Below, one piece after another: positions 8,838-17,334 of a stretch of 64,000 bases of DNA (its first letter is position 1; each line of letters opens with the position of its first letter). Origin of the DNA: Shouchella shacheensis (lineage in GTDB: Bacteria > Bacillota > Bacilli > Bacillales > Bacillaceae_D); contig NZ_LLYY01000003.1 of NCBI RefSeq assembly GCF_001484965.1, forward strand, positions 62,001 through 126,000, given 5' to 3'. Under the pieces are notes generated by a model. The model was not told the DNA's origin, searched no databases, and saw only the letters and a list, made by a program, of their open reading frames with translations. A program made the translations under genes and the position numbers.

Positions 8838-9844
8838 GGACTTCCGGGCAGCAACAGGTTCATGTCGCCAAATTCATGCCAGAGATACTGCCTCTGCATC
8901 GCTTCCTGATACAGGAGCGGCAAATCGGACTCTCGAATAAACGCCTGCAGCAAATCGATATGGCTTGCTTCGGCTTCGTGAAAACCGGTAAGCAGGCCAT
9001 CGGCAACTGAGAGAGGGTAGTCTTTATGAATATAGAGAGAGGTGAGACCGGTATGGCCCTCGATTCTCCCATTTGTACGGACAGCGCTCTCGAGTGCTCG
9101 CACGACGGTTGTGCCAACAGCCACAACTCGTCTGCCTGCTTTTTTTGCCCTCTGAATCAGCTGTGCCGTTTCAGGGGGTACATGGAAAGCCTCAGGGTGT
9201 AATGCTGGCGTTGGCCATTGATCATCTTCATAATAACTCAGTCCGGCATGCAATGTAATGAACGCCAGCTGAATGCCTTTTTCCTCGAGCTTACGAAGCA
9301 AACGCCATGTGAACGCCCGGCCCGCAGAGGGCATCTCAACGGAACCTGGGGCGCTGGCAAAGACGGTTTGATAGCTTTCAAGAGGCCAGGGCTTTGCGAC
9401 GTGCTCATAGCGGATGGTATCTGCATAGGAATAGAGGTAATGCAGGAAGCGCGTGCCACTCCGACTGAAACGAACACGGGAAAGCGGTGGTTCGCTTCCG
9501 GCGCCTAGGCGCCGGGCCGAGAGTCCGCCAGCGAATTGGAGAATGGCATCACTCGGTGGGCCTGCTGGGAACAATACATCCCAGCAGTCTTCGGCCACTT
9601 GACGCGAGAGTCTGATTTCAACTCCATCCAACGATTTGAGTACAGCGGGGATCGTGCGGCTATTGTTTAACACGAGCACGTCCCCACACTCTAGCTGCTC
9701 CCCAATTTGGGGGAAGCGTCCATGACTTATCGTGTAACTTTCGGTGTCGTAGGTGAGCAGACGCACATCTTCCCTTGTGTGTCCCCGTTCTTCAGGCGGG
9801 GCGCTCGCATCAAGAGGGGCCGCTGTAAAAAGGGGCTCAGTCAT
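8834..9844 (-). CDS. QueA-like paralogue (SAM:tRNA ribosyltransferase-isomerase family)
   Basis: A 336-residue member of the QueA family, which in the canonical enzyme transfers and isomerises the ribosyl group of SAM onto preQ1 in tRNA. Family motifs are present (GDVLVLNNSRTIPA, ITLHAGLSYY, GTTVVRALES, TSLYIHKDY, LLTGFHEAEASHIDLL). The N-terminus (PEERGHTREDVRLL) departs from housekeeping QueA and resembles a paralogue clade of unknown role. The start ATG 9844 overlaps the stop of the SDR gene by 8 bases; an upstream in-frame extension lies wholly within that gene. Co-transcription with SDR, VOC and NAT genes and not with queuosine genes suggests a different substrate. Confidence 0.8.
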   Translation of the reverse strand: MTEPLFTAAPLDASAPPEERGHTREDVRLLTYDTESYTISHGRFPQIGEQLECGDVLVLNNSRTIPAVLKSLDGVEIRLSRQVAEDCWDVLFPAGPPSDAILQFAGGLSARRLGAGSEPPLSRVRFSRSGTRFLHYLYSYADTIRYEHVAKPWPLESYQTVFASAPGSVEMPSAGRAFTWRLLRKLEEKGIQLAFITLHAGLSYYEDDQWPTPALHPEAFHVPPETAQLIQRAKKAGRRVVAVGTTVVRALESAVRTNGRIEGHTGLTSLYIHKDYPLSVADGLLTGFHEAEASHIDLLQAFIRESDLPLLYQEAMQRQYLWHEFGDMNLLLPGSP

Positions 9845-10580
9845 CCATAACACCTTCTTCTTTTGTAGCAAAAAGCATCGCTTCTTCCCTACTTCCGTTT
9901 TTGGCGGGAGATGCGTTTTGTAGCAAATAATCAAAAACGGCTAAGCGCTCCTCCGGCCTTGCAAGCTCATAGTCGCAGTCAGGGACTGCGACGGCGTGCA
10001 TCTCGGTGTCCATTTCTCCAGGATCCACCATGTGCATGCGCACGCCTGTGCCATCCAGTTCATCTGCCCATGTTTCCGTTAGTCCTTCGACAGCGAACTT
10101 GGAGATTCCGTAAGCTCCCCACTCGCCAAATCCGGTATGCCCTGCCTCAGACGTTAGCGAAATGATAACGCCGGTGTTTGCCTGAAACATTATTGGGAGC
10201 ACTTGTCTAGTTACGAGAAAAGGAATCAGCGTATTGGTCAGCAGCACCTCCTTGAAGGGCTCGAGCGGATAATCGAGCAGCAGGGTCGGTCCGGGACCAA
10301 ATATTGAAGCGTTGTTGATGAGTACGTCGATTCTGCCATAGCGCTCGACGGTAAGGGAGACGAAACGCTCGACGTCTGCCTGCTGGGACATATCTCCGGC
10401 CACGGCCAGGACGGAGATGCCCTTTGCACGCAAAGCCTCCTCGCACGATTGTAATTCGGCAGCACCGCGGGCACTAAGTGCGAGCGCGTAGCCCCTTTTT
10501 CCGTAATAGGTGGCGAGGGCGAGGCCCAGCCCCTTTGAAGCGCCAGTAATCATTAGAACCGGTTGATTTTTCTGATCCAT
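9837..10580 (-). CDS. Short-chain dehydrogenase/reductase
   Basis: NAD(P)-dependent oxidoreductase of 247 residues, first gene of a four-gene minus-strand operon. The cofactor motif TGASKGLG is near residues 10-17, the NNA motif is in DVLINNAS, and the catalytic Ser and YxxxK are in SLTSEAG and YGISK. Substrate is unknown. The ATG start is preceded by AAGGAGG with 7-base spacing; a longer frame reaches 10646 but would bypass this site. The stop overlaps the next gene by 8 bases, a sign of translational coupling with the QueA-like protein. Confidence 0.87.
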   Translation of the reverse strand: MDQKNQPVLMITGASKGLGLALATYYGKRGYALALSARGAAELQSCEEALRAKGISVLAVAGDMSQQADVERFVSLTVERYGRIDVLINNASIFGPGPTLLLDYPLEPFKEVLLTNTLIPFLVTRQVLPIMFQANTGVIISLTSEAGHTGFGEWGAYGISKFAVEGLTETWADELDGTGVRMHMVDPGEMDTEMHAVAVPDCDYELARPEERLAVFDYLLQNASPAKNGSREEAMLFATKEEGVMDD

Positions 10581-10758
10581 TGCGTATTCCTCCTTAGGTG
10601 CGGGATTACAACTAGTGTAAGCAATAGAAGGAGCCGGTGCGTCCAACTAGGGGTGCGAAGTAGTGTAGACATTTAGCGTGAAAGTGCCTACATCTTTTAG
10701 TGTACGAAAGTACGTTCGATCTGGTACACTTAAGCAAAAGGAAGAAAGTGGTGAGGCT

Positions 10759-11379
10759 ATGGAGGGTTGGACAATAGAGGGATGGATAGTTGCCTTCATC
10801 CTCCTCGTCTTTGCGCTCGTTGCCGTCCTCTTTATACGCCACCTCAACCGGCGTAAGCGCTACGACGTATCGAAAATTTCCCTGCGCGATATCGATCGGA
10901 TGGACGGGCATGAGTTTGAGGACTATTTGGTCGTGCTGCTTACGGCGATTGGATTTGATACATACCCAACAAAGAAAAGCCGTGATTTTGGTGCGGACCT
11001 ATTGTTTCTGAACGACAACGGCGAGCGAGTCGTTGTGCAGGCAAAGCGCTACCAGGCCAAGCTCGGCCTCGGACCCGTGCAGGAAGTGTATAGCGCTAAG
11101 TCGTTCTATGAAGCGGACCAGGGGCTGGTGATCACTTCCGCTGAGGCGGTCACAGAGTCATGCTGGAAGCTGGCCTCAAAAACGGGTGTAGGATTTCTGT
11201 TACGGGAGGACATGGAGGAACTAATTTCGCACATCAGAAGAGGAAGGTTGGATGAGGCCGCTGCGCTCATTGAAACACCAGTATATCCAGAGAAAGCGGC
11301 CGCGGTACCGAAGCTTGAAGCGGTTGAAAGTGAACGAGGCCGGGTGCGCGTGGGCGAGTATTTTTTTAAAGGAGGATGA
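10759..11379 (+). CDS. Membrane-anchored Mrr-like restriction endonuclease domain protein
   Basis: A 206-residue protein with one N-terminal membrane helix (about residues 7-28, WIVAFILLVFALVAVLFI) and a cytoplasmic Mrr-type nuclease domain. The PD-(D/E)xK core is visible as GHEFEDYLVVLL, then RDFGADLLFL, then VVQAKRY, which gives the Glu, Asp and Q-x-K residues of this family. Mrr enzymes cleave DNA, often modified DNA. Membrane-tethered forms are widespread but poorly understood. The start ATG follows GTGGTGAGG; a longer frame begins at 10678. The gene is followed 3 bases later by a DinB-fold gene. Confidence 0.8.
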   Translation: MEGWTIEGWIVAFILLVFALVAVLFIRHLNRRKRYDVSKISLRDIDRMDGHEFEDYLVVLLTAIGFDTYPTKKSRDFGADLLFLNDNGERVVVQAKRYQAKLGLGPVQEVYSAKSFYEADQGLVITSAEAVTESCWKLASKTGVGFLLREDMEELISHIRRGRLDEAAALIETPVYPEKAAAVPKLEAVESERGRVRVGEYFFKGG

Positions 11380-11382
11380 AAA

Positions 11383-11850
11383 TTGGAAAAGTTATTTTTA
11401 TATAATTGGCACGTCCGTAATCACTGGCTGAAGTGGTGTGAATCACTCACAGAAAAACAACTAAGGCAGGAGAGAACAGGGGGCGTGGGCAGCATTTTTC
11501 AAACCCTTTTCCATGTTATTGACGCCGAGTACAGCTGGCTTCGGTGTGTGCGGGAGCTCGCGGATGATGCTGTATCATTTGAGCAGATACGCACGGTCGG
11601 TGACCTACGCGAGCTCTCTGAAAAATACATGGAGGAGAATCATGCTTTTTTGCGAGCGTGGACGGGGGAGGCTGAATTGGAGCAAGTCTATGTGCCTTGG
11701 TCAGGCGAAACTTTCTACAAAGGAGAAATCATCCGCCATGTCATCGCCCACGAGATTCACCATGTTGGGCAGCTATCGATCTGGTCCCGAGACCTTGGGA
11801 TGGCGCCGCCTGTTAGTGCAAACTTGATTGGAAAGGGTCTATATCAGTAA
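11383..11850 (+). CDS. DinB-family (DUF664-like) metal-binding four-helix protein
   Basis: A 155-residue protein of the DinB/YfiT superfamily. Likely metal-ligand histidines occur in LFHVIDAEYSW (about residue 45) and AHEIHHVGQL (about 128-132). Many members are thiol-dependent transferases or have no known function. The start is TTG 11383, spaced 9 bases from AAAGGAGG, which overlaps the end of the Mrr-like gene. The two genes are therefore translationally close. A bidirectional terminator follows. Confidence 0.8.
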   Translation: MEKLFLYNWHVRNHWLKWCESLTEKQLRQERTGGVGSIFQTLFHVIDAEYSWLRCVRELADDAVSFEQIRTVGDLRELSEKYMEENHAFLRAWTGEAELEQVYVPWSGETFYKGEIIRHVIAHEIHHVGQLSIWSRDLGMAPPVSANLIGKGLYQ

Positions 11851-11853
11851 GCA

Positions 11854-11884
11854 AAAAGCACTTGAGGCGCCTCAAGTGCTTTTC
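11854..11884 (+). terminator. Bidirectional terminator between the DinB gene and dck
   Basis: AAAAGCACTTGAGG and CCTCAAGTGCTTTT form a near-perfect 14-bp stem. T-tracts appear on both strands, so it can end the DinB message and the convergent dgk-dck message. Confidence 0.88.
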
Positions 11885-11891
11885 CCTCCCC

Positions 11892-12530
11892 TTAACGCTG
11901 AATCTTCTCTCCAAGAAAGCCAACAATCTCGCTAATGCAGTTCTGATCACTTAGGAGATCATAATCGCTAATATTGAGTCTTAGCACGGGACATGCGTCA
12001 AATTCGGAAATCCATTTTTGATAGCGTCCGTACATTTCCTCCCAGTAGGAAGTCGGTGTCTGTTTCTCCATTTCTCTCCCGCGCGAATGAATACGGGAGA
12101 GAATCGCATCAAGATCCCCGTCTAAAAAGACGAGCACGTCAGGACGAGGAAAGAATGGCGTCATGACCATCGCGTCAAACAAATTGGTGTAGGTGTCAAA
12201 GTCGGTTTGTGTCATCGTCCCTTTGTCGGCGTGCATTTTTGCAAAAATGCCTGTGTCTTCGTAAATCGAACGGTCCTGCACGTAGCCGCCCCCTTCTTCC
12301 ACCATGCGCTTTTGTTCTTTAAAGCGCTCGGCGAGAAAATAAATTTGCAAATGAAAACTCCAGCGCTCAAAGTCAGCGTAGAACTTATCTAAGTAAGGGT
12401 TGTTATCAACTTTCTCGAAAGACGTCTTAAACTGCAGTTCGTGGGCAAGCGCTTGAGTCATTGTGGTCTTGCCGACGCCAACCGTGCCAGCGACTGTGAT
12501 AATGGCATTAGATGGAATGATGGTGGACAT
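11892..12530 (-). CDS. dck: Deoxyadenosine/deoxycytidine kinase
   Basis: Salvage kinase of 212 residues that phosphorylates deoxycytidine and deoxyadenosine. The P-loop GTVGVGKTT is near residues 17-25. The nucleoside-binding motif QDRSIYEDTGIFA and lid region RGREME are conserved, and the sequence is close to B. subtilis Dck (YaaF) throughout. It follows the deoxyguanosine kinase gene by 11 bases, so dgk-dck form one unit. Confidence 0.93.
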   Translation of the reverse strand: MSTIIPSNAIITVAGTVGVGKTTMTQALAHELQFKTSFEKVDNNPYLDKFYADFERWSFHLQIYFLAERFKEQKRMVEEGGGYVQDRSIYEDTGIFAKMHADKGTMTQTDFDTYTNLFDAMVMTPFFPRPDVLVFLDGDLDAILSRIHSRGREMEKQTPTSYWEEMYGRYQKWISEFDACPVLRLNISDYDLLSDQNCISEIVGFLGEKIQR

Positions 12531-12541
12531 TGCAATACTCC

Positions 12542-13165
12542 TTATGTACGTAATAAATACGGGTTCATTTGATCGAACACTTTCTGCAAATCTTCGCTAT
12601 TCTCCGCGAGGTTCAGATGATCCGTTTCAACAATAATCACCTTTGTGGTGCCTTCGTTTTGAAGAAAGTTCATCGCCTCATCGTAGTCATGAGAGAGCTG
12701 TTCTAAATACTCAGGATCGATCTCCTGTTCGAAGGCTCGTCCACGACGTTTGATACGATCCAAAAGCGTAGGAAGACTTGCGCGCAAATAGATCAGGATG
12801 GATGGTTTTGGCAAATCCTCTGTTAAAATTGAATAAATGCGCTCGTATTTTTGAAACTTCTTCCGAGGAAGTGTGCGGTGAGCGAAGATGAGATTCTTAA
12901 TGATATGGTAGTCGGCGATAACCGGCTGTGCCTTGCGTAAATACACGGTCTCCATATCTTCCAATTGCTTAAATCGATTGCAAAGAAAAAACATTTCTGT
13001 CTGAAAGCTCCACTCGTTCATATTGTCGTAGAATTTTTCGAGAAACGGGTTCTCTTCGACGATTTCATGTAGGCATGTAGCATTGTAATGATGGGCCAGC
13101 GCAGTGGCAAGTGTGGTTTTTCCGACGCCAATTGCACCTTCAACGGAAACAAAAGGGGTGTGCAT
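12542..13165 (-). CDS. dgk: Deoxyguanosine kinase
   Basis: Purine deoxynucleoside salvage kinase of 207 residues, close to B. subtilis Dgk (YaaG). The P-loop GAIGVGKTT is near residues 10-18, and IADYHIIKNLIFAHRT matches the substrate-binding segment of Dgk where Dck has the QDRS motif. The lid has RIKRRGRAFE. I chose ATG 13165, 8 bases after AAAGGAG; a nine-residue longer frame lacks a ribosome site. It is the first gene of the dgk-dck pair. Confidence 0.93.
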   Translation of the reverse strand: MHTPFVSVEGAIGVGKTTLATALAHHYNATCLHEIVEENPFLEKFYDNMNEWSFQTEMFFLCNRFKQLEDMETVYLRKAQPVIADYHIIKNLIFAHRTLPRKKFQKYERIYSILTEDLPKPSILIYLRASLPTLLDRIKRRGRAFEQEIDPEYLEQLSHDYDEAMNFLQNEGTTKVIIVETDHLNLAENSEDLQKVFDQMNPYLLRT

Positions 13166-13380
13166 AATGAGGACTCCTTTCACAGCTAGCATATATCGTT
13201 TATTAGTGTACCACGGAGGCTGTGTTTTTGTTTAGATCGGTTTAAGCGGAAAGTGTTTCAATCCTGTGTTATGATTTAAGTATAGAAAAACCATAAGCAA
13301 TGAGAAGAATGAGCGTAAGGGAGGTAGGCTGCAAGACTCTTGACGGACGCTGTACAAGAAGCCTGATGCAGTATGAGAAA

Positions 13381-14556
13381 ATGAAACGTTTTGATGAAGT
13401 AATTGAGCGAAGAGGAACAAACTCAATGAAATGGGACGCGACAAAGGAGCGTTTTGGTGAGGAGGATCTGCTTCCACTGTGGGTGGCGGATATGGATTTC
13501 CGCGCTCCAGAACCAGTCATTGAGGCATTAAAAGAAAAAGTGGAGCACGGCATTTATGGGTATCCAAGCCACGCCACTGGGGTAGACGAAGCGATTGTAG
13601 ACTGGGCGTGGGACCGCTACAGCTGGGAAGTTTCCGAAAAGGCGATTGTTCATACTACCGGGGTTGTGCCTGCACTTAGCAATATCATCAAAGCGTTTAC
13701 GGAACCGGGAGATGAAGTGATCATCCAGACGCCAGTGTACTACCCGTTTTATGACGTGATTCAAAAAAGCAATCGCACTGTGATCAAGAACCCGCTTCAT
13801 TTTACGGGCGAGCAGTATGAAATGGATCTAGAACAGCTAGAAGAAGCGATTACGGAAGATACAAAGATGCTGATTCTCTGCCACCCCCACAATCCTGGTG
13901 GTCGGGTCTGGAGCAAAGAGGAGCTTGCTGCACTCGCTGCTGTTTGCGAAAAGCATCAGTTGTATGTAATTTCCGACGAGATCCATGCCGACTTGTTGTA
14001 TGACGGCTATTCGCATACGTCTTTTGCTTCTGTTAATGAGCAGATGGCTAAACGGACGTTCACGACGCTTGCTCCGACCAAAACATTTAATCTTGCGGGC
14101 ATTCAAGCAGCCTATATTATCGTTGAAAACCCGGAACTGCGGCTAAAGCTCCGGCGTGATTTAGCGGGAACGTTCATGAACGGCCCCAATATGTTTTCTG
14201 AAGTCGCGACCGAGGCTGCTTATCGCCATGGGGGGGAGTGGTTGAAGCAGCTGATGAGCTACATCCAGACCAACTATGAAGTTACTCGTGACTTTTTAGA
14301 AGATCATATGCCGAAAATCAAAGTTGTAAAGCCCCAGGGCACGTACTTGCTATGGCTTAATTGTGAGGAGCTTGGGTTAAGCGCGAACGAGCGAAAAGAG
14401 TGGCTAATTAAAGAAGCGAAAGTGGCGCTAAACCATGGCCCAATTTTCGGCGAGGAAGCCGAGCATTTTGAACGATTGAATCTGGCTTCTCCTCGCAAGA
14501 CCTTGATGGAAGGGCTCAACCGCATTAAGGCTGCTTACGAGAAGCGAGGGTTTTAA
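13381..14556 (+). CDS. patB: PLP-dependent C-S lyase/aminotransferase, PatB/MalY family
   Basis: Fold-type I PLP enzyme of 391 residues. It aligns along its length with B. subtilis PatB, a cystathionine beta-lyase-like enzyme that cleaves C-S bonds. The motifs LPLWVADMDF, GVVPALSNII, CHPHNPGGRVWS and the PLP lysine in APTKTFNLAG are present. ATG 13381 matches the start of PatB; the frame continues to 13300 and an ATG at 13366 is possible, since no strong ribosome site precedes 13381. Possible roles are methionine or cysteine turnover and repressor interaction as in MalY. Confidence 0.87.
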   Translation: MKRFDEVIERRGTNSMKWDATKERFGEEDLLPLWVADMDFRAPEPVIEALKEKVEHGIYGYPSHATGVDEAIVDWAWDRYSWEVSEKAIVHTTGVVPALSNIIKAFTEPGDEVIIQTPVYYPFYDVIQKSNRTVIKNPLHFTGEQYEMDLEQLEEAITEDTKMLILCHPHNPGGRVWSKEELAALAAVCEKHQLYVISDEIHADLLYDGYSHTSFASVNEQMAKRTFTTLAPTKTFNLAGIQAAYIIVENPELRLKLRRDLAGTFMNGPNMFSEVATEAAYRHGGEWLKQLMSYIQTNYEVTRDFLEDHMPKIKVVKPQGTYLLWLNCEELGLSANERKEWLIKEAKVALNHGPIFGEEAEHFERLNLASPRKTLMEGLNRIKAAYEKRGF

Positions 14557-14634
14557 CGAGGAACAACCATCTGTTTGACTTGTCATATGTCTAGTGCATC
14601 GTCGCGAACACGTAAAAAAGGAGTCGTTCATCAT

Positions 14635-14805
14635 ATGCCAATGCCTTCAGATGGCCTTTGCCTTGAACTTGCCGCAGAGATCAGTGTCAAACTTGGAAGA
14701 CAGCTAACTGCCAGGGAAAAGGCACTCTTAGCCTGGGTCGGACAACGCCAGCACGAACTTCCGTTGAAAATAGGAAAAGTGCACGAGGGGAGAGGGTCAA
14801 CATGA
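14635..14805 (+). CDS. 56-residue hypothetical protein upstream of the YwpF-like gene
   Basis: I do not recognise this small protein. It begins MPMPSDGLCLELAAEI and has an amphipathic, probably helical, middle (ISVKLGRQLTAREKALLAW). AAAGGAG lies 12 bases upstream of the ATG. Its stop overlaps the next start (ATGA), which argues that it is translated and coupled to the YwpF-like protein. No signal peptide or membrane helix is visible. Confidence 0.5.
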   Translation: MPMPSDGLCLELAAEISVKLGRQLTAREKALLAWVGQRQHELPLKIGKVHEGRGST

Positions 14806-15296
14806 AGACATTTAAGCTGTATACACTTCACGTACTTGACGGAAAAGAGGGATCGGTGCAGCAACACCATATTCCGTTAAATGACGGGTTGATTATTAAT
14901 ATGGAAAATGAAGAAGCGACATGGTTTATTGATGCCGTTGTCCCGAAGGAACATGCTCCTTTTTTTGAAAAGGAACTAGAAGAACAGCGACATCTTTTGG
15001 TTAGTGTCGTTATTACAAGTAAGAACAACCACCCTGCGGTAATGATTACAACGATTGAAACGACGACAGATTTAGAGAAAGACATGAGCATTGTTTTAAA
15101 AGGGAAAATCGTCCTTGGCAGAGATGATATCCTAGAAGATATCTTTGAAGATTTGCTTGAAGAGGAATACGAGCAAAAAGAAGAGATGCTTATTGAGTTC
15201 AGGAAACGTGTGGAACAGCTTGAAGCGTACTCTGACCGAACGATTGAAGAGGTATACAATGCATTCAAACAAAATAATAAATACCAGCTACTCTAA
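14802..15296 (+). CDS. YwpF-like family protein
   Basis: A 164-residue protein whose first half resembles B. subtilis YwpF (MKTFKLYTLHVL, LNDGLIINMENE, TWFIDAV). The C-terminal half is acidic and probably helical or coiled-coil (ILEDIFEDLLEEEYEQ to EQLEAYSD). The biochemical function of the family is unknown. It overlaps the preceding 56-residue frame and is followed by a terminator. Confidence 0.7.
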   Translation: MKTFKLYTLHVLDGKEGSVQQHHIPLNDGLIINMENEEATWFIDAVVPKEHAPFFEKELEEQRHLLVSVVITSKNNHPAVMITTIETTTDLEKDMSIVLKGKIVLGRDDILEDIFEDLLEEEYEQKEEMLIEFRKRVEQLEAYSDRTIEEVYNAFKQNNKYQLL

Positions 15297-15297
15297 A

Positions 15298-15349
15298 GAC
15301 TGCTAGCAGACCTGAGAATGAGTTCTCGGGTCTTTTTTCTCTAGCAGTC
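15298..15349 (+). terminator. Nested terminator after the YwpF-like gene
   Basis: An inner stem AGACCTGAGAA/TTCTCGGGTCT (15308-15332) is followed by TTTTTT. It sits inside an outer inverted repeat GACTGCTAG/CTAGCAGTC (15298-15306 and 15341-15349). Confidence 0.85.
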
Positions 15350-15516
15350 CCGTCCGCCGCGCTTTTCGTTTTACGTTTCAAACGAGGAGAGCCGGGTACT
15401 GCTCAAGTAAGAAGTGGTCCTCCCTTCTGCTGTCCACCTCCAACAAATTTGAATAGGACCCCCTTTTTTTCTAGATACTAAAGAAAAAACGAACCGAAAA
15501 AAGGAGCGCACGCGCT

Positions 15517-16728
15517 GTGGAAGAGAAAAATACATGGGGACTGATTTCGCTTGCCTCTGTACCGCTTGTCATGACGCTCGGCAATTCCATGCTGATCCCC
15601 GTTTTACCAACAATCGGCAAGGAACTGGAGCTTAGTTCTTTCATGGTGAGTTTATTGATTACGGTTTATTCAGTGGTGGCGATTTTCTGTATTCCTATTG
15701 CCGGGTATCTCTCGGACCATATTGGGCGTAAGCAGGTGATTATCCCCAGTCTCATCGTTGCTGGGATTGGCGGACTTATTGCGGGACTTGCGGCCTGGAA
15801 GATGGAAGAGCCGTACTGGGTCCTCATCATCGGTCGCTTAATGCAGGGAATCGGGGCCGCGGGGGCAGCCCCGATTGTTATGCCGTTTGTTGGAGATTTG
15901 TTCAAAAATAAGCAGCAAGTGAGTGAGGGGCTTGGTTTAATTGAAACGGCGAATACGTTTGGGAAAGTGCTTAGCCCCATTTTTGGAGCTGCGCTTGCTG
16001 CCATGCTTTGGTATATGCCGTTTTTTGCTTTCCCGATTTTTTGTTTGATCTCCATTGTACTTCTGCTCTTTTTAGTCCAAACACCTCCACTGAAAACAAA
16101 GCCAGAACCGTTGCCGCAGTTTCTTTCCTCTATAAAAAAGCTGTTCAAACGGGAAGGGCGCTGGCTCTACGCCGTCTTTTTTATTGGCGGTGTGTGCATG
16201 TACATTTTATTTGGGGTGCTGTTTTATTTATCAACGTATTTGGAGGAGACGTACAATATTCACGGCGTCCAAAAAGGCGTGATTCTTGCTTTCCCTCTGA
16301 TGGCTCTCTGTCTTGCCTCTTTTGCTACGGGAAGAATCATTGGTCAGGATCAGCTAAAAATGAAGTGGATGACTGTTGCTGGGCTAAGTTTGCTCACGGT
16401 ATCGATTTTTGTAGTCTCTTTCAACAAAGATCTTTACATTATGCTGACAGCGCTGTTTGCCAGTGGAATTGGCATCGGTGCTGCGTTGCCCTGTCTTGAC
16501 GCGTTTGTAACAGAGGGAATTCCGTCAGAACAACGGGGGTCGGTTTCCTCTTATTACAACAGCATGCGGTTCGTCGGGGTAGCCGGGGGGCCGCCGCTGT
16601 TTGCGATTTTCATGAAAGGCAGTCACTTCTGGACGTTCGCGGGCCACGCGTTGCTTGTGGTTTTAACGATCGGCATTGTTTTCTGGGGCATTCGTCCACA
16701 GCAGGCATTCAAGCAAACGTGGCAATAA
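15517..16728 (+). CDS. MFS transporter, drug:H+ antiporter type
   Basis: A 403-residue major facilitator with about twelve membrane helices. Loop 2-3 carries motif A in the form GYLSDHIGRKQVI. Helix 5 has GLIETANTFGKVLSPIFGA, resembling the antiporter motif C region. It is probably a proton-driven efflux pump for drugs or metabolites; the substrate is unknown. The start is GTG 15517 with AAAAAGGAG upstream. The gene stands alone between two terminated units. Confidence 0.82.
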   Translation: MEEKNTWGLISLASVPLVMTLGNSMLIPVLPTIGKELELSSFMVSLLITVYSVVAIFCIPIAGYLSDHIGRKQVIIPSLIVAGIGGLIAGLAAWKMEEPYWVLIIGRLMQGIGAAGAAPIVMPFVGDLFKNKQQVSEGLGLIETANTFGKVLSPIFGAALAAMLWYMPFFAFPIFCLISIVLLLFLVQTPPLKTKPEPLPQFLSSIKKLFKREGRWLYAVFFIGGVCMYILFGVLFYLSTYLEETYNIHGVQKGVILAFPLMALCLASFATGRIIGQDQLKMKWMTVAGLSLLTVSIFVVSFNKDLYIMLTALFASGIGIGAALPCLDAFVTEGIPSEQRGSVSSYYNSMRFVGVAGGPPLFAIFMKGSHFWTFAGHALLVVLTIGIVFWGIRPQQAFKQTWQ

Positions 16729-16789
16729 TGGACGAATCAGAACGAATCACGCTATACTTGAGGGACAAGTTTGGATAAGGCGGGATACG

Positions 16790-17272
16790 ATGAGAACCTT
16801 TCAAGACGTCCATGGTAGTGACATATGGCTAGTCCTTGGGGGGGAGGAGCGGTTCACAGACGAACCGGGACATGTGCTCGTGATTTGCAGGTATAAACAG
16901 AGCTGGCTGCTCACGAAGCATAATAACCGAGGTCTTGAGTTTCCCGGGGGAAAAGTAGAGCCGGGGGAGAGTCCAGAGGAAGCGGCAAGACGCGAGGTGA
17001 TGGAAGAGACGGGAGCGCGGATAGAGAAGATTCATGATGTCGGTCAGTACCAGGTCTCTCCTCCTAAAGGGGATCCTTTTTGTAAGACGATTTATGCGGC
17101 GGTTATTGCGGATATTGATCCGTCAGCTCCACGACTTGAAACAGCTGGTCCCAGACTTGTGGAGGAGTTTCCGATCAATCTAAAAACAAATCCAAACTAC
17201 AGCTTTATTATGAAAGATGAGGTTGTACCACTTGCCATTCAAGCGGCGATTAAGAGCGGAATTTTTACATGA
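16790..17272 (+). CDS. ytkD: Nudix hydrolase YtkD (8-oxo-dGTPase-like)
   Basis: A 160-residue Nudix pyrophosphatase. The Nudix box runs from GGKVEPGESPEEAAR to REVMEETGA (about residues 58-81) with all catalytic glutamates. Size and position next to the ytl transporter match B. subtilis YtkD, a nucleoside triphosphatase active on 8-oxo-dGTP and linked to mutation avoidance. ATG 16790 is preceded by AAGGCGGG; an upstream frame extension runs into the MFS gene and has no ribosome site. TATACT at 16753-16758 may be its -10 box. Confidence 0.87.
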   Translation: MRTFQDVHGSDIWLVLGGEERFTDEPGHVLVICRYKQSWLLTKHNNRGLEFPGGKVEPGESPEEAARREVMEETGARIEKIHDVGQYQVSPPKGDPFCKTIYAAVIADIDPSAPRLETAGPRLVEEFPINLKTNPNYSFIMKDEVVPLAIQAAIKSGIFT

Positions 17273-17334
17273 GAATCGTCCACAAGCACTCCCCAGATCC
17301 AAGTTTGTCTCTGAGGAGTGAGTGGGGAGCCCAC

